Part shown: piece by piece, positions 48,101 through 60,998 of the stretch
How the letters are laid out: every line of letters begins with the position of its first letter
How positions within the stretch are numbered: the first letter of the stretch is position 1
From: Rhynochetos jubatus
Taxonomy: Eukaryota; Chordata; Aves; Eurypygiformes; Rhynochetidae
Length of the DNA: 64,000 nt
Assembly: GCA_027574665.1 (NCBI GenBank)
Contig: CM050655.1
Location: forward strand, 3,100,001 to 3,164,000
Direction of reading: 5' to 3'
The notes under the pieces: generated by a model
Told to the model about the DNA's origin: nothing
The model's input: only the letters and a program-made list of their open reading frames with translations
The model's database searches: none
Position numbers and translations under genes: made by a program

Positions 48101-51100
48101 TGATTCTTACTTGGTATCATACATAATAGTCAAATATAAACCAGATATTGGGCTACCGGGCAAGAGCCAGAGCTTCCTGCAGGTGTCAATATCATTCAGA
48201 AAATTCATATGTATTCTGTTTTAAGAAAAAGGAGTCGTAGATTATTTTTTCCCTTTCTACAAATATCATAGAGAATAGAAAAGTGACACACTTGGATATT
48301 TTGTGTACATACCGAAACTTTTTTAGGTTGCAATAAAAGAACTATATTATGGGCTCCCTGTACACCCTTTATATGTGTTGTTATAGGATGCATGTCTTCC
48401 CTCAGCAATACATTTTTCCTGTCAGTCCAGGCTGCAGGCCAGTATCTCTTCTTATCAAAAGGTCATTCTTCATGTACAGAAATGCGAGATGGAGTTTAGG
48501 GTAGAGAAGATTGAGCAACCTCGTCTTTTACTGTACTCCAAGGCAGAAAAGGTGGTGTTCTCTGCAGAGGTGTGCAGCCGTTCACAGCAGTGCTGGGCAC
48601 GGCTTCCCTCTGTTACCGGGGTCCTTGTTTTAGCCAGCCATTCTGAGAAAAATATGTACTTGTTGGTAGTTAGTTAATTTCAAAACGTCAACACACAACC
48701 TCCTGTTTTTCAGTCAGTTGCTTTTTCTAAAAGTATTCACATTAATCTGACCCTTCTCCTCCAGGATTTGGTTCATGTCAATATGATTTCCACTTGATCT
48801 CCCTTTTCTGCCTTGCTAGGACCCAGCTCCTAATCTTTTGTTATGTGACACAGTCCACAAACCTCTGAATAGTTTTGCTTTGTTCTTTGCTGCACTTTTC
48901 AAGTCTTTGCAAAGTTCTTTTGATCGTTGTAATTTTCAGTAGGCTAAAATATTACATTATTGACACATATTCTCCTGCTGGGAGAAGTCAAATGTGCCAG
49001 TTATTTGGGAAAACTAGCAACTCCAATTAGGTATACACAGTGAGACGCTGTTTTCTTTTCATCTATCTCTGCTACTTGACACTAAATTTATAATGGAGAT
49101 TTTGTTCCTGCTTCTACTGTGTAACTGCAGTACAGTTAAGTTGGAGAAGGAATTGTTTATGTCATTCATGTGTTAACAGCTCTGAGAAGACTTAAGGGGA
49201 AGTTTCCCTTGCACAGTTCTCATTCGTGCCTTTACGGTATCTTTTATTTGCTGTTTGTTGTGGTCTCTATCCCACTCCCTGCAAGGTTCACTTAGTTTTA
49301 CTGTTACAGGGATTCTTACCCGAGTAGGTATGTGTAAGCTGTCTTACCCCATGGTCCTGATCTTCACTCACCTCTGGGATCCAAGGGTTACGTTCTTTTG
49401 ATCCCCAGTAGATTTCTCATGAGAAATAATTTTTGCAAGTCGCTGTGTGTGACCTGATACTGCTTTAGATTTATCTAAACTTCTTAAATGCTCGCATTGT
49501 GACACTAGGCTTTCAGACTATTTTTCCTGTGATGTATGAAAAATGTATATTCAGTAAAGCATGAAATTACTCAAAGAAGGTCAGTTATAGAGTGTATTAG
49601 CCTGGGACATCAGCTACGTTTCAAATTCTGGAATATAAAATAACATATATAAAATAACATATAACAGACTGTATTTAATAATATGTACTTTTATCCATTA
49701 TAAAGTCATTGTGAGGATTTATAGGATTTGAGGCACTCTAATACAAAGTTGATTTTCTCTTGAGGGAAAAGATTTAGTGTGTGTTATATGGCGTCTTTTA
49801 TTTTTTCATAATTTACATGAGCAATGGCAGACTTTTACCTAGAGGAAGAGAGTATTTGGTCAAGACACTTGTGGTTTAGCACAGTACTTCTTAAAGCCTG
49901 TGAGTTCTGGTTATGTGTCATGCCTCTTATTTATGACCGAGATCAGATTAGCTAACTCCATTTGACTGAATCTTTTTCATGACTGTCTCTCCATTAATCA
50001 CATACTTTCGGGAGAGGTGAAAAAATTCCTTCTTAGAGTGACTGTCCCTTGAAAGCAGTAGCTATTAAAATCCCACTCAGCTTGTTTTCCTCAGTCATGG
50101 GAGTTACCTTGTCTTTTCCTTGTTGACTGTCTGCAATTAAAACCAAAAAGGACAGCTGAGAGTTGTATTTGCAGGTCAGACAAATGAACTGCCTCCCACA
50201 GGGACACTGTGTTTTTAGTTGGATAATAACTGCTATCAAGGTTATTAAAGATTAAAGGGGCTTTTTATAACTGAATTTTGCTGTTTATGGCAACACATAT
50301 GCCAGCAGTGCTTACTTTGCTTAATTTCATGTCTGAAGTTTATAAAGGTTGTGAATTGTATTTAGCTATTTAAATATAAAAATATACACTGAAAAAAAGC
50401 AAAAGGCAAATGAAATAGGCTGTTGTTTAGCTATTGCCTTCTCTCAGGACCTTTTCTTACCCATGTGCTTGGCGTTTTTAGAGCTGGTTACATAGAACTG
50501 TTCCTCTGTACTGCATTCATGTCCACACTGTGTGTGCCCTCTGTGACTGTTCCCTTAGAGGATTCTGTGGAAAACTGCCTATGCCAAAGTCATATTCTCT
50601 TCTTCCTTTTCTGGAGCAAATCTTTTCGTACAGCATGGAAAATGAGGCAAAAATGTGTTTGGTACTCCATTTTGTAAGAAAAGGCAAATAAACAGGCAGT
50701 TTCCAGCATCGTGATTTGCTGTTACAGAAGAGAGGAACCCAAATGATAAGAAATTTATTATAGAAAGGACAGTTGAGCTGGCTCATTAGGATAAGCCAAA
50801 GCTACATGAAAGCATCAGTTTCATAGCGGTTGACTCAGAAGCTTCAGAATCCTTTTGGAAGGCTCCTGTGTGCTAGTATTCATGCAAAGCTACGTAATAA
50901 ATCAAGAACAAAAATATTTAGATTAATTTCTCAAAACTACTCTTCATGGTAAGCAAGTTCTCTGAAGAAAGCCATTCTATTATGCACTTTAGCTATGGCA
51001 TTAATCATTGACATTAATATTATGACATTAATAATTTTTATCATGTCATCCTTTTTAATCTCTCTGCTACAAGATGCAAGAATTAAAAACAATTGGACTT

Positions 51101-52881
51101 TTCTAATATATCTTCAGAGATGGTTGTTGATTTTTAGGTGATGTGCCAAAGTCAGTTCTGCCCATTAATTAACACCAGATTTGCCAGTAAGTTTAGTTGC
51201 CTCATTCTCAGTTTATCACACAATATCTCATTTTTCCATATTGCAATGCTTTTTAATTTAGGCCCTTGACTTTTCCTACTCTATCAAGTATTCTCAGTGG
51301 AAGATCAAAATTGTGGTTTGCATAATGATGACTGGACAGCATGAACTTGTTATCTTTGGGTCCTCTAGGTGACATCATGCTATAGTTGGGTTGAATTACC
51401 CTGGCATTAACTGTGGTATCCCTCCAGATTGATAGCTTTTGTAATTGGAGGATATTGGAGGGCTCGAAGAGAAGGGTAAAATAACCGCTGTCTATCTGTG
51501 TGGTCAAAAGACATGGCTAGAGAAAGTCTGTACAGCTGTCATGAGCTCCTCACGGGGCAAATGGGGCATCTTTAGTGAGCACAGATCTTCTGACTGATGG
51601 TAATTAGGTTGCAGGTGGACTTAAAAATGGTGAAATAAAAGCATAGGTTAAAAGGATGATGATATCAAGGACAAAGTGTTTATAAAATTTAACAGATGTG
51701 GGTTTAATTGTGTGGCATCAGCTTAGAGCCTTACTGGAGGACATTTGTAGATAATACTAAGGCAAATGAGTGTATGCATTGTAAGCATATGGGTGTAGAG
51801 ATAAGGTTGGATTTGCATATTTCTTTCATTTTAGTTTCCTTGTTTTCAAAAGTTGCATTTGAGGACAAGTGCAACACTACTTTTGTATCAGCTAAGTTAT
51901 TTGCCATTTGCTTTTTAAAGTATTTTCATAGAAATAGAAAAGCTGTTTGAGGAATGGAATGACTGTTTTAGCAGTTGCATTTAAAGTGATGATTTTCAGT
52001 AGAGATGTGACTGTGGCTGAGTGAAAAATCACACCCAAGTCTGGCTGCTTCCATCCCCAGAGCACTGTTCCTTGCAGTGGGGTGCAATTGTGTGCACCAT
52101 GCAACTCCAGTTTCCCTTCTACATCCTTCTCATCTTATTAATCTGTAAGCATTTTTGGATGACCACTAGTGTGCAGGCTGGATGCTTACTACCTGGTGCC
52201 CTTTTCTCTGGTGTCTGTGTGTCACCAGAAGCAGTTCATGGAGAACCTCAATCTTCAAAGCTAAGGCCCCTTGGGTCTGGAGTGGGCAAGGGCCCAACAC
52301 TTTTCTGTGCCTTCAAACCAGCTTCCTTTCTAACCAGAGCATTTCTAGCACTAACTACCCCAGTTGCTTCCTTTGCCCTTCCTATTTATTACATATCCTT
52401 TCCCTCTACTAGCCATGCATAACCATAACAACCACACAACATAACAGCACTCAAAAAATCCCAAGTATCACTTTTTCAGATCAACCAGCTCATAGCATTT
52501 CAAAAGCAGAGAGAGTTCTCTCTTGGATAATCTATGTAAGACCTGTGCAATATTTTATACAGATTATATGCCACTTGAGAAATCCAAGCACCACTGAAAA
52601 AAAGCAGCAACGTGCTTTTTAATGTCCTGCTGTCTGACGCCAGAGATATCTGCCCTGCTCTTCTCAGAGCCCAGCAATGCTCCTCACCTTCTTCTTTCCT
52701 ATGTAAGAGCTCACCTGGCACATTGAAAGTCTTCGGTGCTTATGGTTCACATTATGCTCCACTCAATGTCTCCTCCCCATCATCAGTAGGTAATAAGCTG
52801 CTTCTACCACCTCATGGAATGGAGACTTCACAAAGCGACGGTGAGAGGAATCACAATCCTCAATCCCCACACCACAGTAAA
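45165..52881. other. Unassigned DNA, no gene seen
   Basis: 7.7 kb, in places T-rich on the plus strand, with no recognised repeat family or exon. The longest frames are 133 codons (52021-52422, +), 107 (46787-47110, -) and 117 (52612-52965, +, which runs past the end of this interval). A 14-bp tandem duplication lies at 49634-49661, and three CATTAAT words spaced 13-14 bp lie at 50999-51032. Confidence 0.5.
49634..49661. repeat. 14-bp tandem duplication
   Basis: Two exact copies of TATAAAATAACATA lie head to tail in AT-rich DNA. Confidence 0.85.
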
Positions 52882-52923
52882 AATGTGTTGAAGAACCAGA
52901 GGAATGTGTTGAAGACCCAGAGG
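52882..52923. repeat. 21-bp tandem duplication
   Basis: Two 21-bp units start AATGTGTTGAAG at 52882 and 52903, differing at one base (A versus C). A third partial unit, AATATG, follows. In the overlapping 117-codon frame they would give a seven-residue repeat (NVLKNQR, NVLKTQR), but there is no other support for coding. Confidence 0.9.
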
Positions 52924-55900
52924 AATATGACCCTCGACATTCTCCCACCACTCTTCAGACAATAGCACCAACCCCACCAATTTAAGTCATGCTCCCACTT
53001 TGAACAATGTTGTGAAGGGTCTTATTTTACTCCATCAGAAGCCCAGGAAGCCTGGGGTGGGACTCAGGCCCTGACCTGAAAACCACAGGGAAGTGACTAC
53101 AGCTCAATTATGTGCTTGGACGTCTCATGCAAAGCAAGTCCCAGTATTTCCTAAAGAAGAGGGAAAGATTTACACAGTGTATGCAAAATGCATTCTAGGA
53201 TCAAACCTCTCCAGTCTTTAAAAGTTATGATACCCTGTTCAAATATGAAATGATTTTGTAAGTGCTGTTTAATTATACATTTTTATTGCTTTATGTTCTT
53301 GTTTCTAAGCCTTTATGCTTCATGTTTTCAAGGGTTCTATCTGTTTTGAAAGACTAGAATTTCAGTTATGTAGACAACCAAAATGCTATACATTACTTCT
53401 TGTGTAATTGTAGCGTAATGCGTATCTTTGAAATGCTGTTAACAAGAATGAATTCAATTTTTACTTTAAATACTTGTCAATTAGAGAAGAAGAAAAAGCA
53501 GCCTATTAGAGAAAATCTAACTCAAAGGTAGAGAAAATAGTGAGTCAACTTACTGGAACTTAGTCTTTTAAAAAATATTTAAACAGGACAAGATGACTTC
53601 TGAGATTGCTTGAAGTAATCCTGTAGCAAGCTGAAGCAAAAATTCCTTTATTATAGCTTACTGCAGAAACTTTAGTTCCCAGTAAACCGGTTTGTTTTTT
53701 GGAAACATGCTGGGAATAACCATGTGGATGCTGGGATAAGCAGATGTACAAACTCAGATATACATTAGGAATTATCGACTTTTGGTTTGGCAGAAACACC
53801 AAAATGCAGCAAAAACCCAGCAGCTGGCAACACCGCTCAGGTGAGCAGTCAAGTTGCTGGCTACTGCCAGGGACAGCAGCATGGGCAATACTCACAGATA
53901 CCACCGCTCCATTGCCTGGATGCGGCAAGCAAAGAAAAATTTTCACTGATGGGAAACAATCTACCAAGTTTGGATAGGATATTTCAGCCTTTGCTTAGAG
54001 AACAGCATAAAACAAGCACCCAACACTGTGGACTGTTTCACCCCTCTTGGTTAATCTCTTCACCGCAGGTTCTTTGCTTGACACACACTAGCTAGTTTTT
54101 AGACAATCCAAAGGCATATTTTAAGGCACAGAGGTTCAAGTTAGATGTTCTTGTACATGAAGGTCATTACCAGTGATGTAACCAGTTCCCTCTGCCAGTA
54201 AAGCACCAAGTGCTTTGTATTTTTCCTCAAGATGGCCTGGAAAGTAACTGAGCCTCTCTTGATGTAACAACAGAAACAAATGCCCCATGCTGCTGGGGTC
54301 TGGGTAAGACCTGAACACCCCCAGCAATTACCAGCCCCTGACAGCCCAGCAGCATAAGGTCCTACCTACTACAAGGGAAGGATCCCAGCCTGCTGATGTA
54401 TCAGCAGTTAGAATCCAGTCTTACTGCTGTTTTAGGATGTCTGCACTAAAATCCAGACCACGGGTTGGAAGTAGGTTTGAATTTGCTGCTGTTGATGCTA
54501 AGGCCGATAGAGCCCTAACAGCAGTCTTCAAGTTCAGCCTGCCTGAGTTTCTTACAGCTGCGGGTTATTCTGTGAGAAGCATAAATGCTTGCCTGTGCAA
54601 GTTGTAATCACACACCTCTGCAGACAACACAGATGTATGCTCAGCAAGGATCAGAAATGAGTTCTTAAGCTTATTGCATTGTAAATCCAGTTCAATAAAC
54701 TTTAGAACTGGGAACTGTGTTTGATCATACATACAACTTTTTGCTGTTCTTTCAAACGATGGTATTTTCCCTGAGCAACAAGGAAGTCATAAGGGACAAA
54801 AGCCTGTAGACTTCAATAATCTTTTGTATTTACTAGAAAAGCTCAAGCTAATTATGTATGCAAATCTGACACACCCAAACAAAATACTGGTTTTCTGTTG
54901 AAATGAAGAATGACGCGCCCACGGAGGGATTGTGTGAGTGAAACAAAATACCCTTTATCAGAATCAGAGCCTCTAAGAAAATAAAAATCCCAGGGACTTG
55001 ACTGAGACTATCAAAAATCTAGGGCAACATTTGCACATTACACAAACCCATTCAATCTCAGGCTGGATTCTGTCTAAGGCTGTGCAGTTCTGCTGTTGCT
55101 TCCATTGCTTGAGGTCTCTGTGGATGATGCATTTGTTTTGCTGCTGCTGTTTGAGAGATTGACTTCGCACTGAGGTTCTGCTGAATAAAGTGGCATGATT
55201 TATTTCTGCAGAGACATAAATATTGAAAATACTGCCCACTGAAAATTAATACAGTCTCTGAGCAGCAGAAAGTTATTCTTCTAGCTGCATCTCTACCTAA
55301 CATGTGCAGGCCATCAGTCATATTATGGTAAATCAAGATCTTTATCATGTAGCAGATGAAGTATTAATACTGACTTTATAGTATCAAATTAGAAACAATG
55401 CATTTGAAATTAACTCAGGTTTCATGAAGGCTTCTGCCAGACCTAAAAACTGGAGACACTGGCCAGTAAATATATCGTGAACACTTTGGCAATATAAGCT
55501 TCTTCACAGTGACATTTAGTATAGAGTCTGAGAGATCAAAACCCTCCTAAAAATCTCCACTCTCAGGGAGTCTGTAAATACCACCGGCAGGTGCCGGCTG
55601 CCGAGCCCACTGCCTACCGCAGCAATCAACACCAGCCTGACATTCCTCCAGCTCACTTCTCTGGTCTTAGACTGTCAACTCTTCCGAGTTCCTCAGATCT
55701 GTGTTGTACACTACTGGCCCTAACCTGGGAGTGCTAATGGATAACAAAAGGCAGAAAATACTAGATAACTTCTTTTGTTCTGTGCCCAAGTAGGTTATCC
55801 GTACTCTAATACAGCAAGTACAAGGCAGGCTAGCAAACAATTGCTTATTCTAGACCTAATCTATTTAAAACATAATTTTCCTGTGGAAATAAATTACTAT

Positions 55901-56951
55901 AATATGAAGAACTGCAAAATGTAAAATCAACAAAGCTGGACTGAGGTGGGTGCCTACTCTGTGACTTAAACCATCTGAAAACATAGCTACACCCTTTCAG
56001 ACTCAAAGTACTTTGAAATCTGATAAATTTTAAGCAGAGGGATCTCCTTTTCTCAACTGGAAAGATCTAGCTGACCTTGCTAACTGCTGGCATTTGTTGG
56101 AGAACTCAACCATCCTATGCAAAGCATCGCTTTCAGTCTAAAGAAGCCTTTTAAAATCCTTCTTGCACTGGCAGCTGCAGTATCTGCAACAACTGCATAA
56201 ATATAGCTGTATAAAAACTAAGCTGGCCACTCGGTAATCTTCTTCGTTCACTGTAATATCAAAGATTTATAGATCTCTTCTTCATATCTAATTTCAAGTA
56301 ACTCTTTCTTAATCTTTTTTCTCTTTTTTAAAACCAAAAAACTGGATTAAAATTGAATTCCATGTATATATACAAGGTAGTATGTAGCTGGTACAATAAA
56401 AGAGGATTAGCTTGAAGAGAATATGGGTTTAGTTGTTAAATTAGTGAACCATAATATAATGAATATATCTCATTTAATTTTTAAAGCAACCTGAGTAACA
56501 TGCTCTCTTTTTTAAAGCAACTGTTACCTAAGTTTGCAAGGAGGAAATCTATGTCGCTTAGCAAAGGTCCAAGTTGGAAAGCAGAGACTACACTGACTGG
56601 CTCTATCCTTCAGTCATTTCACCTCGTCACAGCTAGAACAAAAATCCCATATCCTTGTCCCGTTTATGTTTGGCATTAAAAGCACTGAAGAATGGAGCCT
56701 GGGGACACAACTGAAATTTCATCTATGCAGTATATATAATTATAGTTATACAGTTATATAATTAAGGCTGTAGCAGGCATTTAAGAAAAATGAAGTCTTT
56801 ATTCCATCATGGAATCTGAGATCTACCAACCTAAACCATACAAACTACTGAGACATGGATACTTGTGAAAACGCTCTACCAGGAGTCCCAGTCAAATCAA
56901 TAGTTAAGAAAACGCATGTACATATAGGTTGGAGGAGGGAGGACTTCTTCC
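52924..56951. other. Unassigned DNA, no gene seen
   Basis: About 4 kb without a recognised exon or repeat family. The longest frame is 135 codons (53560-53967, -), opposite 77- and 102-codon plus-strand frames, with no domain. A small GC-rich word cluster with a 5-bp stem (CCGGC/GCCGG) sits near 55585. Confidence 0.5.
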
Positions 56952-56972
56952 CACACACACACACACACACAC
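56952..56972. repeat. (CA)10 microsatellite
   Basis: About ten CA dinucleotides are followed by ACCCCCACCCCCAT. It is a plausible length-polymorphic marker. Confidence 0.95.
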
Positions 56973-58826
56973 CCCCACCCCCATATTATGATTCAACCCT
57001 TTTACCATGCTCCATGGAAAGCTATAGAATATATGGGCAATGTCATTTATAGTTCTGCACAATAAGGGACTTTTTTCTTCATCTTCTATATTCCTGCAAA
57101 ATTCATCAAATGCTAATGGCAAAAGCTTTTTTTCTCCCCTGTAAATGAATTAACCTCAAAATCGCCAATGATTTTCTGCAAAATACAAATAAACAAAATA
57201 ATAGCAGAGTATGCACTACAAAAACATTTGAAGAGCATTGCTCAAGCAAATGTAGTAAATCACTCTCAATAATGCATTTTCAAGTATTTTTGTAAACTCT
57301 TAGGCCAATTAGTATTTCTACATTTTCTGCAAGGAAATCCCCACAGTGGAAAATTATTTACTATGATTTGGCACTAAAAAAAAAACCCTAATTGCTAAAT
57401 TGGGTTACTTGCCAAGACAATCAGATGAGGAATTCTCATGTCCCTCTCCAATTGAGTTCAGGTACTTCAAGCACGACTGACTGACTTACTGACTTGTCTT
57501 GACTAAGTCTGAACATCCTACATCCTCCTCCTCTTACGTCCTTGAACTTCTTGTTAACTCTGGGTTTGCTCCTTTGTTAAAGACAGTGGAAAACAGCTCG
57601 CAACAGATTGCTTTCTTTGATAGGGGAGACTATGTTATTTCTCTTTTCCTGTCCAAAAGCTATCTTATTTGCTGTTCCTAGAGTGGAAATGTGCCAGAGC
57701 TCTAGCTATGTTTTACTTTTTTCTTCTACCAATGGAGGTGTCTCTGGATCATAAATTGCCTTTTCCTCCCTGCTTACTACATATCTTCTTGACTCACCCC
57801 GTCTCCAGTTTTCTTTCAGAAACAACCTTTGAGAGTTCAGTTCAGGCCCTTACATACTTAAACTTCCTCAAATCATGTATTAAAAGAATAGATTTTATTT
57901 TCTGCTTTTTAAACTAATACTGCAATGCATACACAGGTTGTGCTGAAAAGGTAAGACTGCAGCAGAGTAAGGCATACATATGGAAGAAGCACTGCATGTA
58001 GCTTTCCACTGCATTTGTCAGGCACAAATATTTAATCACAGCAGTTGATCTCCACTTCTTCCAGGAATTTTGTATTTCTCCAATCTCTGGACCATGGAAC
58101 ACTGCTGTACTACTAAGTTTTGTGAGAAATTTCATGGTTTTGTGTATGCATATGTGCTCGATTATAAGTACTTCCTTTTGAAACACAGTCTATTGACAAG
58201 ATGCATGTTTTCATCACTTCTTTGTATTCATACCCCACCACTATCTATCATTTATATGGTACACATTTGCTAGCCATTTGATATAAATTTTATAATTAGA
58301 GGTTTGGGATAACAGTTACTGGCTATTCTTAAAAGATTTCTCTGTGAGGGAACAGCTGTAGACTGCAATTTTGCTATTACAGCTATGCCTGTACAGACCA
58401 AATAAAATGATAAAAAATGTGAAAACATAACTAACTCATAAAATGTAATGAGGCATTAAAAATGCAAATGTTGGAGAAATTTACAACCTTGCCTTCTACA
58501 GAATTCAGTATCTGGAATATCATGATGGTCAAACCTCATGGAAACTTTTCTTAAAATCTGAATTCCCGCATTTCTGGTAAAATCCATGCCATAAATTATA
58601 ACGCAACTGACTGAGTACAGGTTCCATTTCTTCATTTGTAAACCAACTCTTGTTATCTTTTGCTTTTGTCTTCCAAAACTTTCCCACTACTATGCTAAAA
58701 TTGTGTTTGGATCTGAAAAACCTCAGCTCATGGCACTCTCCCCACCCACAAGACATTAAAGTTCAGTTCAACCATTTTTATTTTTAATGCGGGTAGGAAT
58801 CCATACACATTTCCTGTTGAGTGAGA

Positions 58827-58840
58827 GTGTGCATGCACAC
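58827..58840. repeat. 14-bp alternating purine-pyrimidine palindrome
   Basis: GTGTGCATGCACAC is a perfect palindrome and strictly alternates purine and pyrimidine, a sequence type able to adopt Z-DNA. Function is unknown. Confidence 0.6.
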
Positions 58841-59336
58841 CCGTTTTGTCTTCTTCCCTTTCCCTTCCCTCTGCTGGGTCCATATTTTCACCCTGTCTCC
58901 ATAGGACTGATTCATCATTCACTGATTCACCCCCAAGCCTCAGGAGGTTACTTTTAACAGCTTACGCTTTTTCTCTTTCAGAATGAATCTAAAATACTTA
59001 TCAAAGCAGACATGCTTATATCCACTACAGGGATATTTAAAGCCATTTAAACCAATTTTGGTTGTCATAAGGAATAGGAGGAAAAAGCCACTGGGCTAAC
59101 AGCTGAATAGTTGGCATTGCCCCACACCGAACTGAAGTGCCATGGATCCACAGTGCAAAAGGAGCAGCAATCTCCTTGGCGCTGTGTATTACTTATCAGA
59201 TGCACAAATCCAGTCTCTGATGCCTTCCCTCTCCTTTCTCCTCCCTCCAACCTCAACATTTCATTTCTTTTCTGCACTTTGCATCTCAGGATCAAGGAAT
59301 GGGACATACCCACTTGAAAAAAAGTACCATTTAAAG

Positions 59337-59354
59337 TTGCTTGCTTGCTTGCTT
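59337..59354. repeat. (TTGC)4 microsatellite
   Basis: Four and a half TTGC units in a row. It is short and has no gene association. Confidence 0.85.
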
Positions 59355-60978
59355 CGTACATACAAAAATGTTTGTTCTGTTTTCTTTTTTGTCTTTCTTC
59401 TGCTCTGTCCTACAGTGTGAATATCATCTTTGCATAAGAGAAAAATCTAGACTCTTTCTGGCAAGAGGTGCAAATTGCCCTTCTTCCACCTTGCGCTAGA
59501 CTCAGTTTACACTGTAAAATTCCCTGTCAGGTTAGCAGAGTACTTTGGCAGATATTTAACGGTGCTCAGGGCATAGACTCTGTGCCCTCCCGACTCCACC
59601 ATGTGCTTATTAGTTGGTTCAGTTTTGTCTTCAGCAGGACTCAAGAGTGTGCTTGCGCTTATGTGCACTTTCAATGTTTTGCTGAACCCAGTCCCACTGG
59701 ATAACACCCCCTCCGCTCCCCCAAAACCATGACCTAAGATCTGCTGCCAAGCAGGGCAGCAAGGCATTTTGAACAGCAACAACAAAATCGGAAACAAATC
59801 CAGCTAAATGAAACCACACTCTGAACTGCCTTTTTCTTTAGGACAGGTTTTAGTTGAGTCTGTTTTAAATTTATTAGTGGCAGTAACAGAATGGGTTCTG
59901 CTGCCACTACATCCTAAGGGGTGGTGCTTCCAGGTGATGCCCATTTCCAGCACAGCACACGATAGGAGGTTGAGGGCCTGATCTGTGAGGGTCTGAGTGC
60001 CCTTAGCTCCAGCCGAGCTCAACACGGCCATGACTTTGCTGTAAAATCCTGTGCACTGAAGGGCGGAGACAAACAGAAGTTGGGAAACCTCAGTTACTGA
60101 TCACTTTCTAAACAGAGCCTCAGTGTATTACCAACCACAGATGGATTCAGACACCTGCCAGCAGTTATAAAAGCCTGATTTCTAACTTTGGCATTAAAAT
60201 GTGTAGCAGGGAAAAGGGATGATTATAATGAATGCATTTTTTTCACTAACTATTGCACTTAGGCAGCACTCGGCAAGGGGACATTCCTTTGACTCCGCAT
60301 TGGCTCTCATATAGGAATGTATTACTGCAAACCTTGTTGTACTTGATAAGAAGCGATAGTTTGGACTCCACTAAAACAGTTAAACGCACGCAGCTGGCTC
60401 TCCCTCCAGTGCTCTCACTTATTGTGACTCTGGGCTTATCTTTTTAGCCAGACAGATCATCAATTTTCCTAGGTGTTTATTATCCACACCAAATGTCCTA
60501 TTCCTGTGGTATCAAGTGTTTTATATCTGTGACTTTGCCTGTGTGAAATCAGTGAGATGACCAAAGACCTTGATATTATCCTGATGTTATTACTCAATAT
60601 GACATCTCTATCCCTTGGTCCCCTGAGCATAGTAAAAGTAGGTTTATAGTCAATTTTGTTGTCAAATAAATCAAGCCATAATCCCCTTGCCCCTCCAAAA
60701 TCCATGATTTTTTTTTCCTGAGGTAGTCTAAGCACCAAAAGACATACTATATGACTACGTACTAAACTTCAGACTTCCAAAGTAGATGATGAATTGCTAC
60801 AGTTTATTAGACATCTCAACATACTACATATTCCAAATCACATAAAATTTTGAGATCTTATTCTTAGACTATGTGCAATTTGTGAGAGTATGCTCTTTTC
60901 CTAAAGACCATGCTTTTAATGTTAAAAGCTAAATATGACAGTTTTATCAGTTAGCTAACATGTAAATTTTCGGAGAAG

Positions 60979-60998
60979 TGACAGGTGGCCATCTGTCA
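60979..60998. promoter_or_regulatory. 20-bp near-palindrome with paired E-boxes and TGACAG cores
   Basis: TGACAGGTGG followed by CCATCTGTCA is palindromic except for one symmetrical pair. It contains CAGGTG and CAGATG (reverse of CATCTG) E-boxes back to back. The ends are inverted TGACAG hexamers, the core recognised by TALE homeodomain proteins such as MEIS and TGIF. This arrangement could bind a bHLH/TALE complex, but no promoter or conservation evidence is available here. Confidence 0.35.

Noticed and set aside
52021..52422. 133-codon plus-strand frame with a hydrophobic segment
   Set aside because: The hydrophobic run is unremarkable, no family was recognised, and there is no splice or promoter context.
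53560..53967. 135-codon minus-strand frame
   Set aside because: No recognisable motif, and competing frames are open on the opposite strand. Length is compatible with chance in 64 kb.
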